Origin: Neurospora crassa OR74A
Lineage: Eukaryota; Ascomycota; Sordariomycetes; Sordariales; Sordariaceae
Direction: 5' to 3'
Length of the DNA: 64,000 nt
Assembly: GCF_000182925.2 (NCBI RefSeq)
Contig: NC_026502.1
Coordinates: 1,178,001-1,242,000, forward strand
The position numbers were made by a program, and so were the translations under genes. This document shows, one piece after another, positions 12,601-24,387 of this stretch. A model generated the notes under the pieces. It saw only the letters and a list, made by a program, of their open reading frames with translations. It did no database searches and was not told the DNA's origin. Every line of letters begins with the position of its first letter. Within the stretch, counting starts at the first letter, position 1.

Positions 12601-13420
12601 TTGCCCGAAAGTATATAGACCCCGACACCGGTCTCGATAACTACTTCAATAACCCTAAAACCCCAAACTCTAATACAGACTATATAATTTAATACCCTAA
12701 TAGAAGAATCTCAAACCCTAATAACAGTAAGTGGACTTATACGACTATAAATAAATATACAACCCTAAATATCCTAAGGAATAATATTGGGCAACAACGT
12801 AATAAATATAATAGAATATAATAATAACTAGTTTAAATCGTTTATCGACTCAAAGAACGAAGAGGAGTTTGAACCACTTAACAACTCTCCATTCATTAAT
12901 CCTAATAACCTAAATAAAAAAGAACCAATCCCATCCCGAAAGAACCCAAGAAGATAGTCATCTCCAAATCCTATAGCTAATACTCTATTAAAACCACCAA
13001 GAGACTCAACGCAAACAACGGACAAATAACCGGGAGAATTAAAGGGATAGTAAAATCTAGTAATAAATAAATCTACTACTCTAATAATAATAACTTTAAT
13101 AAGAATTAGTAGATTAAAATAATAAGCAATACTACAACTAGGTATATTAATTAAATAATAAATTATAATTAATAGCAATAACAAACCAATTACAGATATT
13201 CCAATCTTCTACTTTAATCTTTAGGAAAGAGGATTACTCAAAATAGGCATCGAACTATTATATTTAATAGCAACAAAAGTAAAATATAATCTCTAAGAAG
13301 GAATTCCTAAAAACTATAGAAAAGTACAAAAAAGGTCCAACTTTATAATATATTAGAAACTAACTATAAAAAAGCAGCTATAGGCTTTGGAAGAGAAAGG
13401 AGTCTATAAAAAATACAGTT
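9700..13420 (+). pseudogene. Copia-1 gag-protease-integrase and RT start
   Basis: Plus-strand polyprotein remnant. Gag occupies about 9.7-10.9 kb. The protease motif reads NSGSGSNIFNNIK at 10951-10990 (family DSGxxxHI). The GAG-pre-integrase block reads IHRRLIHTGKEQIIKAYKNT at about 11375-11435, where WHRRLGH is usual. The integrase core follows, with the TPxTPQQNGxxERxNRTIMEKVR block at 11845-11930 and stops in place of Q and W. The reading reaches ALEEKGVYKKYSF, the start of the Copia RT domain (family 'WxxAMxEExxAL'), at 13385-13420, where Helitron-1 interrupts it. Many in-frame stops. Confidence 0.82.
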
Positions 13421-13451
13421 TCCTTGGCCGGAGCCTGGATATGGCCAAGGA
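13421..13451 (-). terminator. Helitron-1 3'-terminal hairpin
   Basis: CCTTGGCC (13422-13429) pairs perfectly with GGCCAAGG (13443-13450), extendable by the flanking T-A pair, with a 13-nt loop. It lies at the 3' boundary of the element on the minus strand, where rolling-circle transposons carry a termination hairpin. RIP damage is low here. Confidence 0.75.
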
Positions 13452-13458
13452 AGACAGA

Positions 13459-13470
13459 GAAACGCCCATG
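13459..13470. repeat. Helitron-1 asymmetric inverted repeat, 3'-side copy
   Basis: GAAACGCCCATG here is the inverted partner of CATGGGCGTTTC at 24373-24384. The outer copy lies 3 bp from the 5' terminus, while this one is internal to the 3' hairpin; that asymmetry is typical of Helitron2/Helentrons. Confidence 0.7.
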
Positions 13471-13499
13471 TTAGTAGACATTTAGGAAGCGAAAAGCTA

Positions 13500-14097
13500 G
13501 ACCCACATGTAGCGGGATGTACCCAATCAAATCCTTTTGCTAAGACGGGAGTACGGGAAGGTTCTTGGCATTTGAAAATTCGTACTTAGGGGCACAACAC
13601 CAGCCAAAACATCACCAGATCTGACCCCTTCCGCGAATCTTTCTATTATCTTGCCTATAAACCCAATTAGATTCAGCAAACACGCTCAAAACGCTCCAAT
13701 CAAGCAATATAGTCTACTTCCAACTACCTTACTATCACCAGCCCCACCGGGGGTGCTATGGGGACGCCCGTAGTATAGCGGTTAAGGGGACGCCCGCAAT
13801 TGCTATTAGTATAAGTTTAGAGAATTCGCGCGTTTAATTCCCTACTTATACCTTATTTCTTCTTTAAACGCTCAATTATTATACTATTAACCTCTCTCAG
13901 ATCCTTCTTATTTTCCAATTTTAGTATTAACTACGTATGTGGCCGTTTTGGGGAATAGGAGATGTAAGACCGCTGTAAAACGTACTATCTCTCGGTGCCG
14001 TTGATGGTTATTTTGAAAAAGGGTATATTATGAGGTATTCGACTAGGGTGTACGGAATAAGTCGAACTGAATTCCTTTCTTTTTTTTTTTTTTTTTT
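13500..14097 (-). repeat. Shared 3' module, copy S1 (in Helitron-1)
   Basis: Inverted relative to S2 (25917-26530) and S3 (28395-28990), with recognisable homology over about 550-600 bp. This is the least mutated copy. It ends at an 18-base T run (14080-14097), which corresponds to the A-rich start of S2 and S3. It is noncoding by eye, though a TATAAAC and motifs resembling Pol III A (TAGTATAGCGG) and B (GTTTAATTCC) boxes occur on the plus strand at about 13660-13840. In Helitron orientation it lies between the helicase stop and the 3' hairpin. Confidence 0.75.
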
Positions 14098-14451
14098 AAT
14101 ATATCTGAATCGGTAGTGAGATTTAGTTACCTAAATCCTAAATTAGAATAAATTGAATTATAATTGACAACGAGGGAGATATATTACTTTAGTTAAATAG
14201 GGAGAGAAGGCTTAATAGTAGTAGTCTTTTTATAAATAAATTTATCTTTAGTTAGTAATACTATTTTCGTATTAACCCAACCTCTAGTAATAGTAATACG
14301 TTAGCGTTTAATAGCGAGCAAATTACGGCGTTCTTCTTCCTCTTTTAATATATTATAAAGGTACTACTCGAATTCGAGATTATCGTTTTCAAAGATGATT
14401 GATATAGTAGCGTTGGGGGTTGATGGTTAATGAAAGTGACGAAAAGTTGGA

Positions 14452-14453
<2 letters not shown>

Positions 14454-14499
<46 letters not shown>
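14454..14499. repeat. (GA)n microsatellite
   Basis: About 23 uninterrupted GA dinucleotides within the 3' noncoding part of Helitron-1. Confidence 0.95.
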
Positions 14500-14505
<6 letters not shown>

Positions 14506-14601
14506 ATTGAGAATAGTAAAGACTTTGATCTATAATAGCTATAAATATAGAAGGTACGCTTAAAAGTATCTATTATTATATCTATCTACTATAGTAACAA
14601 T

Positions 14602-14697
14602 TACTTTTACTAATCTATTTTGCTTTTGTTAATTTATAATGCTTTTACTAATTTATAATACTCTTACTAATATATTATACTTTTATTAATTTATCCT
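14602..14697. repeat. 19-bp tandem repeat, five copies
   Basis: Units such as GCTTTTACTAATTTATAAT repeat with a 19-bp period (14622-14640, 14641-14659, 14660-14678 and partial flanks). They lie just beyond the end of the Helitron-1 helicase frame. Confidence 0.85.
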
Positions 14698-17600
14698 CCT
14701 CTCAATCGCAACGGTCTATTACTGTTACTACTAGTATTTTTACGAGGTCTTCTATAGGGCCTTCTTAAGCTACCTCTACTAGAGGGAGTAATACTACTAA
14801 CTCTTAAACTAGTTTTTAATCTAACTCTACTTAGTATATTGCTAATTCTACTACCGGACAATCTTCTACGAAGTTTTAATCCAGATCTACTGCGGGGTCT
14901 ATTACGGGATCTACTATATACTCTACAGGGCGGCCGGCTATTATTAGCATTATTATTATTATTAATATCCCCCGGCCTAGGAGGGAGCTGGAGCCTTCAA
15001 TTCGTAGCTGGAGGACTGCCTAGATCACAAATATAATATAGCAGTAGCGGTTAGCCGGGCCGTAATTATTGAAGTATACGTTTAACTATATCTATAATTC
15101 TATATATATGAGTTTTAGTATTTTTTACGCGTAAAACATTAATCTCGAAGCTCTCGTCAAATATAATGCCTTTAATCGTACGGGTACGGGATATAGCTAT
15201 ATATAATAGTCCAATTGCAAAATCCTTCTTTAAAATATCATAAACAACCTTATCCAATATTTAGCCTTATACTTTATATATAGTAATAGTATAAGTAATA
15301 GTTAAAGGGAATTATATTCTCCTACAAGCCCGAACCCCTTTTAAAAACTTTCGTATAGACCGGAATATAGGCACAATATACTCGGGGTCTTCGATATTAG
15401 GGTAATCCAGGTCCTCGAAGTAATTGGATCCTCAGTAGTAGTCAAAATACACTATAATAACGAAGGGGGGGTCGCTAGCTTCAGGACTATAAATATAAAT
15501 AGTATTAGTAAAAGGAAGGTAAAGTATATAAATATCGAATAACTTACTATATATTATACATTTAATCACTATCCTATATAATATTAATAATTATATTAAT
15601 TAAGCCGTTAATAAAGCTAGCTTCAATTTAGAGATTTTCGGTAAATATAATTCTATTACCTTTAACGTACGTAAATTTGCTGTGCAAATTACTAGTATTA
15701 GTATATTTGACGTTTTTAGTATTATCGGGTTTATTAGTAGCTTTAATAGTAAAGGCTAGACTATTAAACTATTTTAAATACTTAAAGTTATATTTATTAA
15801 CTATAGTATTCGTTGGGTAGATTCGTAGAGTATCGTCGAACTTTATTTATTTGGGTACGAATAATTTAAATTTAATATAGTCGGCTAATATTCGCTAATT
15901 TTAAATAGTAGGATTGTTATTTTATAGTCCTTCTAATGTAGTACAGAATTGTTCTTACTTAGTGCCCTATTGACGGAGGATTTACTTTAATTCGATATTC
16001 TAATTAAAATTAAAATAATAAGTTCGATTACTATATTAAACTAAATCCAACTTGCCCTCTAGGCGCTTCCTTTTCTATTCTTTAATTTTATTAGGAAACC
16101 GGTTTAGATTATTATCTTCCTTAAGCGCTTTAAAAGGAGTATTAGGGTCGTTAGCGAATTTGAGGGGTTCCTAGTAGAATAAAGCCTTCTATCTAATAAG
16201 CGCTAATTAGAAGAAATCCCTAAGAAGAAATATATTGGTACCGCTAAATTATTTCCCTTGATTTTTAATAAAAGCTTAACGAAAGTAGGCGTTAATATAA
16301 TATATAGTTCTTATATCCAATATAAATTTCTTATCAATAATAAAATACTTATAAGGCTTCAATTTATTTTAAATACTAGTAAGACTAGTACTTTGTAAAT
16401 TAACTAAGCTTCTAATACCGAAAGGAAGTTGTAGAAGAGAATGAAGGGTATAACTATTAATATTATTAACAGTAATATTAGTAGGAGTAGTATAAATAAC
16501 GGGGGTTGGAAGGTTGTATATAAATGCTATTTCAGTAAATTTATAAGAGAGTAGACGAATAAAATAGGATTTTCTAGTACTACCGCGGCCATCTACTTGG
16601 ATAAGTAATTATTTAGGGCCTTCTCTATTAAGAATAACTTAGTAGTAGTTAATAAATTAATTGAATATTATTTATTATTCGTTATTAAAGGTATTATATA
16701 TACGTTAAGTAATAGGTTTTAAGTTAGGAAGGTTAAAAGTATTACGCTAGGATTTCTAGTAATCTACAACTAAAGGGAGGAATTCCTAGAACTTAATATG
16801 GTTATTATACTAATTATAGTCGAAATCGATATTATAGCGGCTAAAAACCTTACTATTAAAATTATTATCATTAGGATCGATATAGCGGTTAGGGTTATTT
16901 CTAACAATTTCCTCTTAATTAGGTTTATTAGGCTCTTCTTCTTAATTAAGTAATTCAAATTCTTCTTTAGGTTTAGTATTAGGTAACTTACTATAATAGT
17001 CATTAGGGTAATCTAGTTCATTAATATATTATTTATAGTAAATTAAATAAATATCCTCTAATAATTTATAATAAATATTATTAATAATATAAATATTAAC
17101 CGGATAGCAATAATAATAATATAGTATTAATTTAACCTAAATGAAACTTCGCTAATTATTTTTATATTTATAAATAGGGAAATAATTAATTACCCTCTAT
17201 CTAGCACGATCCATTAGAGGCCTAGGATGTAAATTAGTATAATCGAACTTAGTAATAAACTTAAAGAAAGATATTTGAGCATAGCATTCTTCTCAATTTA
17301 TATACTTTTAGTAAATTAACCGAGTTTACCGAACTTCGTTAACTATATTAATATAAATACTACCTTACCCTTTATTATTATTACTACTACTAGTACTACT
17401 AACTACAACTATTACTACTCTTTCTCCTTCGGGATTATAGACGATAATACCTTTATTATTCCGAGGACGGTAGTCTATTGTAACAACAATACGGGAGTTT
17501 TTATAAAGAAGAAGATTAAGAAGTAGGTAGCAGACTTCTTGGGTAGACCAATCCCTTTTAATAATAAGTTTATTTATAAACTTTATAGCAAATTGTTTAA

Positions 17601-20600
17601 TTAGATTTTTAATTGTAATTTGAGGGATAATTTCTATTGCAATCTTATTGTAAGACTTTATTCGCTTTTCGGCCTTCGAGACGTATTTAGCTACATAATT
17701 AAATATAGTATTTATATTAGTATATAGCTGAATATTTATATTAGCTATCTAACTTAATATAATGAGGGGGTTGTATTAGTTGAGAATATTATTATTTCTT
17801 CGGCCATCGAAAAGCTAGAATCCAGGATTAATACAGATTATTAGAAGGAGGTATTTATACAACTTCCTAGCAAAGTAAAAACGGTAAACCTTTTGCTGAG
17901 GAACTAGAAGTTCGAAGTCTAGGATTTACCAGTCTCCAAGAAGGGTACGGATTTGCCAGCGTACTCGAAGATAATAAGCATTATTATATACGTACCTTTA
18001 TATACGGTTAATTATAGCCATAAGCTTTTCGAAGGTAGGTTTAATAATATCCATCCTTTTATTTAAAGTATTATTATATTTATTATAGTCGGTTAGAAGG
18101 CGGCTAATAGGTACTAGTACATTTAGGGTATTATTTTATTAATTACTAGTAGTAGCAGCACTAGGAGGGGGACCTTCTAAATCTTTACCCTCGTTAAATT
18201 GAACTTCAGCTAGCTACTTAATACTTTCGAATATTGGATTCTATATAGTAATATATAAACCCTATAGTTTAACAATCTCTCTTCGGATATCTAGATTTCT
18301 TAAATCCGGAGCATTAATATTATTAACCTAATATACTCTATAAGTATAGCTAATACCTCGAACTTGGAACTCTAAGCGCTACTAGAAGTTATTGAATTTG
18401 AATTTAGGTATTAAAATATATTTTTTAAAGAGTTTAAAACGATAAATAAAATAATATATAGCGATATAAAGGTTATTGAGGATATTAGTCTTAAATATAT
18501 AACAACGATTATTATTATTAGCAGCTAACTATTAATTATAGTTAGATATATACTTTATTAGGCTTTCCCAATGTAAATTAGCAGTATTAAAAGTTAAAAA
18601 TATTGCGAATATACTTGGAAAATTGATATATATAGCTAATTTATAGGACCGTTGAATTTAGTAAAACTATATACCTTAAATAGTATTAGTAAATCGTATA
18701 ATTAAATTGAAAAGACTCTGTACTTCTTTAGATTAAGCCTCGAAATATTCTTCGAATTATTACTAGTCAACAAAAACTTCGGGGTTGAATCTAGTATTTC
18801 GAACGTAAAAAGCGCTTTTATTATATATTTACCTACATATTAATAAATTAAAAGTAACGTATTGAAATTTCTCGTACCGAATAAATCGATTATTATATTA
18901 CCGTATTATATAGTAGATATATATATTATATTTAACCTTCCTTATACAAGGATTAAAATATTCAGCTTAACTACAGGGGTAAAGATTAGGAAATACCTAA
19001 AATAGTAATACTTAGTTACACCGGAATTTATTAATCGATTAGTTACATAGAGGGCCTTATTGAATATAGTAGCGTTTAGGCGGGGGAACTGGAGCCGGGG
19101 CTATAGCCGGGTCGGTAATTAAGGGTTCCGAAGCCGGAGGCAAAGCGGGACCTAAATATTCTTCCTACTAACCTACAGGTTTTTTTTATTAACTTATAGG
19201 TTCCTCCTACTAGCCTACAAATTATCCTTTAAGCCCTATAGGTTGTAGTACTTAACCTAGAGGTAATAGTTACTAATTATCTAATATATTTATAAACTCA
19301 ATTTGTAGAAAGTTAGGGTCTAATATTTAATCCCTACGAAACTATACCCTCAATTAATCGATATCCCTAAGAGCACTACCTAGTATATTAGGGGCTATAC
19401 TAACCTCTATTTTATTAGCTTCTTATAAAATCTCCTCGAATTTCTCTTCTTATAATGTATTAAGGTTTTTAATAATAATATCATCTACTAGAATATTAAT
19501 TACATTATTTATTATATCCCTATCTTCTAATAAAATATCGAACCGCTTTTATACAATTTCAATATCTAAATACCTAAGGTAATTATCTTTTAAAAACCGA
19601 AGCTATATATTTATTTTATAACGGTTAACTTTAAATTCCTTATATATACGGTTGAAGTTAGGGTAATACTAAGTATTTCGTAGCCGTAGTAAAACAATGT
19701 TAATTTCTTCGGGTAATTTAAGTAATTAGTGGCAAACGTAAGAAATATTACGAAGGAAGTTAATGCAATAACCCCTATACTTTCATTACTAACGGCCGAA
19801 AGTATAAATATTAATATAAATATAGATTCGTATAATTAGTATTTCCTCTACTAAATTAAGAGGTAATAATTAATATTTATTAATATTAGGACTAAAAGTA
19901 CTAAAATCTATATCGTTAGCCGCAATATATTTAAAAGGCTCGCCCAGTTAGAAATCCGTATTAATATAATAATACCACTTACAAATATTCTAATTACTAA
20001 CTTTAATAAACCTTAAATTAAACCACTTTTCTTTACAATAGTAGCACTCTTCTATAGTATCGGTATCGAATATAGCCTAATAATTAAGAAGATATTAATA
20101 ATTTAAATTAGTAATAGCCCGGGCATTTATATTACTATTAAATATAGGGTCCTATTCAAAATTAATACTGGGTAGGCCGGGAAATTGAAGGCCGGGTGGC
20201 TAGGGTAGCTATAAGGGTTTTAGGCTAAGTGGGTAACCTCTTCGCCGCTAGGAAAGTTCCGGCTAGGACTAGGACTAGGTTTCAAGAAGGCTATAGTCTT
20301 AAATAAAATTATTAATATTAAAAATTATATTTAAACTATTAAGAGGATTGTCCCGTATTTACAAATACGGTAGCTATTTAATTTAAAATAAATTATTATT
20401 ATTATTATTAAAGAAAAAGAAATTATCCAAATTATCATCCTCCTCGTCTTAATTTATCGGTACCTAATACTATTTATAATAATTCCATTTAAAATTATTT
20501 CTATCGAAGAAATCGCTATATTCATAGTCTCGATAATAGTTTATACAGACTTTGTTTTTTTATCGAATATTGTGGCCTGGACTGGCATAAACGTATATTA

Positions 20601-21574
20601 TATAAAACCCAATAATAAGATCTTTATTAATAGGATAGCGTACTAATATATAGGCCGGGTAAATAAAATACAATAAGTAAGCGTCCTATTCCTTAAGCGG
20701 AATTGGAAGGTAATAGCCTAACCGTTCTTAATTGAAATCTCTACCTTCGTCTCGAGCCCTACCCCAATAAAGAAGATAGAAGTCCTTTTTACAATAATTA
20801 CTAATATAAATATAGTCGGATCGGAAATTAGTCTTACTACAAATAGTATAAACCTTTTCCTAATTATAAATATTAATTTACGTAGTTGGCCAATAAAATA
20901 AACAATTACCAATATCGGGATTACAATCACTAACATAACGAAAAATATAGCAATTAGGATATATAAATCAATTATCTTCAATCTTATAAATATAATAAAT
21001 ACCCGTAACTAGGTTTCGTTACTTAATAGAGTAAATAATAAGGCAAGTCGGATATATAAATTTATCATCATTACTAAGTAGATCTTATTATACTTATTAA
21101 CCAGCATTAGACTTTAACAAATTAGAATATTTCTAAGTAATTAATATAGCTAATAAGGGAATAGGTATAATATTTTATTCTCAATTACGCTTACAAAGGC
21201 AATAATTATATTAGATTTAATCTCTCTCGCGGCGGACTCGAACAATCTCTTCATCGTCTTATTAAAGAAAGGTATTAATAAATAAAAAAATAATTTAGGA
21301 ATAAAAGATATACTTATAAATATAGCCTACCTATTTTATATTAGGTATCTTATTAAATAATACTAGCCTTAAATTTAATAGATTGATATTGGGGAGTATA
21401 AATTTTAAAGCGGGAAGTACTAATAGTAGTAGACTGGGTGTTAATTTGAGGTTAAGGTTGTAAAAATTGAATCGAACGATTAATAGGCTATTCCAAACCA
21501 ACTCTCTAAACCGGCTGGGGTTGGATTATTTGTCGTTGAAGTTATTAAATTTGTAGTAGGGGAGGTTACAGTAC

Positions 21575-21648
21575 TTACTATAGTTACTATAGTTACTATA
21601 GTTACTATAGTTATTATAATTACTATAATTACTATAGTTAATGTAGTT
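21575..21648. repeat. 9-bp tandem repeat encoding (LQQ)n
   Basis: About eight TAGTTACTA units. On the minus strand each reads CTA TAG TAA, i.e. L-Q-Q after reversing the C-to-T changes, so it is a RIP-hit glutamine repeat in the Rep-helicase N-terminal region. Confidence 0.85.
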
Positions 21649-22997
21649 ACTACCGCTGTTTAGCCTCAAATTCTTAACGTATAACTACATAGGGTCCGAA
21701 TTCCCTTTACTACTATTACTACTGCTGTTCAAAGTCTAACAACTCTTATATAGAAATATTAACATCCTCGTTATTAAAATATTAATAGGAATTGAGACGT
21801 TAAAATATAGGGGGTTGCAGTTATTGAGGCTATATAAATTATTGAAGTTTAAGTTACTAGATTTACTAAGGGGGCAGATTCTCCTAGACTTATTAGCAAG
21901 GGGTATTATTAAAATACTCTATAACCTCTAAGAGAGCAGGCCGCCGGTAAATATAGATTCAACTATCTTCCGGTAATAATATTAAAGCAGCTTCAAGACC
22001 TCGTTTATCACCGGTAGAAGGATTGGGGACGGCGGGATTAGCAGTATTAGGATTAGCGGCAGATCGCAAGCTTAATATTATTCGATATTATTAAAATCGA
22101 TTCTAAAAAGTAGTAAAAGGTTAATTATTTAAAATATAGCTTATTACTAATAACCAACCAACTAATATTATCTAAATCGTACCCGCAACCCCCCGCGGTT
22201 TAAATTGTAATATTACCTATAAGTAGGTATCTTATTTACCCGTAGTTAGTAAAACGATACAATATACTAGGATTCTATTAATAGGATTTATATATTTTGA
22301 AGGATTTACTATTAAATAAGCAATACCGGTAGCTAATTAATTAACCAATAGAAAGGGAAATAATAGACTAAGTAATAATAATAATAAAAAGGAAAAATAA
22401 CCTACTAGAGTACGTTTATTACAGCAAACGTTACAAGTAACCGTAAGAAAATTTAGATTATTTTTACTAATAAATATTAATATTAGCTTCTTTTTACCGC
22501 AATTAGTACATTAGCGAATCTAACTCTACTCTTAATTATTAGGAGGAGGTTATTAACTGGAATCCATTTTAATTAAATACTTAATTAATTAACTGAAAGA
22601 CTAAAAGACTGAAAGACTGAAAGACTGAATTATTTAATAGGATAATTAATTAATTAAAAAATAGAATATCTAACTTTAAGTACAAATCGTAATTCTAATA
22701 AAAGTTATTAATTTTATTACTATAGCCCTAATTGCTTTCGAGTATCCTAATTCATATTAATAACTTATCTTCAAGGATTTAAAATAATATTATTTAAGCC
22801 GATAGAGTAAGTTAAATTAATAACTTTACCCTTTTAACTTCACTCCAGTAACTTATATATTACTAATTAGGTACCTCGTAAGGTAGGATAGTAGCGATGT
22901 TAAATATCGATATTAGGTAGTAATAGTATAAGAGATTGAGAAGGCGGGCAAATCTATATAAGCTAAGTATTAGTGAATAATTAGATAGGTATTCTTT

Positions 22998-23010
22998 GGG
23001 GGGGGGGGGG
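22998..23010. repeat. 13-base G homopolymer
   Basis: A run of G residues within the Helitron-1 5' half, in otherwise AT-rich sequence. No other structure is apparent around it; from about 22.2 to 23.7 kb I see only AT-rich degraded sequence, consistent with the Q/S-rich part of the Rep-helicase or a leader. Confidence 0.9.
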
Positions 23011-24372
23011 ACTTACTAATAAGTGTTTATATACCTCTTTAATTCTATTTAATAACCGATACATTTTACCGGGTAATAAAAGATACCGATATACTTTGCT
23101 ATGGCGATATCAATAGTAGAAGGGAGGAGGGGAGATAGGAGGAAGGGACTAACCCAATTCCAAACCGTTCGTGCGGCGTTTGGTTTTAGTAGCGAATAGC
23201 TACTTTAGGAAGCTGCCAGTTTAGAAGAGCGGCCGGTTTTCAATAGGCGAATAGTTAAACCTAAATTATTATAGGATAGTATTAAAATTAAATTATTTCG
23301 AAGTAAAAAATATCTAAAATTAAGTATTGAAATTAATTTTAAATGTAAAATATTAGTTATATTATATTAAAGAAGAGAGAGTTTGAGAATTGAGAGGTAG
23401 GGGGAACTAACTTCTTATACCCTTCTAGGAAGGAACTAATAAGTAGTAGAAATTTCTATCGGTCTAACTAATAATCGGGTTTATAATAAGGTTAATAGCG
23501 AGTAAATAGTATTGCAACTATTTTATTAGTATTAAAAGATAGAAGGTAGAAGGTTATTAGTAGAAGGTAGTAGAATAACTTAGAGTAGCGGTCGTTAGTA
23601 GGTATTGTACCTTCTACAGTAGAGCCCGTAAATAAGGAAGTAACGGGTAATTAAATATACTTTACTAACAATTGTACAAACGGGTATATAATCGTATAAA
23701 GACTTTAAATTAATTAATATCGATAATTCTAAACGATTCTTAGTATTGTACGATAGTTATAGTAATAAAAGGGTATTAGTATTAATAAAAGAGTATTAGT
23801 ATTATTAATTAAAAGTAGTAGATTTGGTAATAATATGAATAGTAGTGCCGGTATACCGACTTGCTGGGAGTGGTAGAGATGCTGGGATTGGTAGAATTGC
23901 TGGGTATTCGGACTGTAACCGAGCCAACGGGCCGGTACCAAACCTATAGTAGTAGAATACAAATAGGAGACAGGGATTACGTGTAACTATGGTCGTATTA
24001 TGAAAAGTATTGTAATATAGATTGTAATACTATTTTACAATGTATTTTAATGAAAATAAAGGTAAATGATCGCGCGATTTTACTTAATTGAATAACATTT
24101 TTACCTTTCTGATGTACGTGGTAGGGGTTGAATTATAATAGTTAAGAGAAGTTAGAAATATAGTATAGTTTATGTATCTTAGGCAAATAGTATCCTACTT
24201 AGCGCCAAGAGTACATGCCAAGACGGGTATTTTTCTACATTCTGGCCTATTATAGACAGAACCGCCGCGCCTTCCTCGCGACGATGTGGGGCCCATAGCA
24301 CCACGACCTCTGGTGTAGGGTCTTCGACAGCTATAACACTTTTAGGCCCCGGACATCGCTTTCTCGTAAGGG

Positions 24373-24384
24373 CATGGGCGTTTC
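24373..24384. repeat. Helitron-1 asymmetric inverted repeat, 5'-terminal copy
   Basis: CATGGGCGTTTC, inverted match to 13459-13470, three bases inside the 5' end of the element. The surrounding 24130-24380 is an RIP-poor, GC-richer island, plausibly the element's 5' leader. Confidence 0.7.
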
Positions 24385-24387
24385 AAT

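Larger units (their letters stand above)
14700..23962 (-). pseudogene. Helitron-1 Rep-helicase (RepHel) remnant
   Basis: Minus-strand gene. A possible N-terminus starts with MYSTTIGLVPARWLGY at 23962. A long glutamine-rich region follows (23.9-21.4 kb), including LQQ repeats whose Q codons are now stops. Helitron-like N/Rep region: YVTFNLLI through to STANLHWESLIKYI-type text at about 18.9-18.54 kb. A segment typical of Helitron helicases, STQEVCYLLLNL then SRIVVTIDYRP, is at about 17.55-17.42 kb. PIF1-type C-terminal motif: GLLYIAISRTRTIKGIIF at about 15.21-15.16 kb. A serine/arginine-rich tail (SRSRNRPRSRS) follows to about 14.7 kb through stops that could be former Q codons. The role would be rolling-circle nicking and unwinding. 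Not functional; the N-terminal limit is uncertain. Confidence 0.78.
13421..24387 (-). mobile_element. Helitron-1 (Helentron/Helitron2-like ends), RIP-degraded
   Basis: An 11-kb rolling-circle transposon inserted into the Copia-1 RT. Limits were set by joining the RT frame (…KKYS | L VPL…), which places the insertion between two T residues without target duplication. On the minus strand the 5' end reads ATTGAAACGCCCATG. The same 12-mer is inverted at 13459-13470, inside the 3' end, and the 3' terminus is a hairpin at 13421-13451. Hairpin, asymmetric terminal inverted repeats and T|T target match the described Helitron2/Helentron class rather than canonical TC...CTRR Helitrons. It encodes a degraded Rep-helicase and carries one copy of the shared 3' module. 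Confidence 0.82.

Noticed and set aside
13742-13850. tRNA-like sequence on the plus strand (A-box and B-box-like motifs)
   Set aside because: No acceptable acceptor or T-stem pairing could be drawn, and the same motifs are embedded in a longer repeated module; kept only as a remark on S1.
14839-15036. 65-residue plus-strand leucine-rich frame
   Set aside because: It is the antisense of the RS-rich tail of the Helitron-1 helicase; the minus strand gives the sensible protein.
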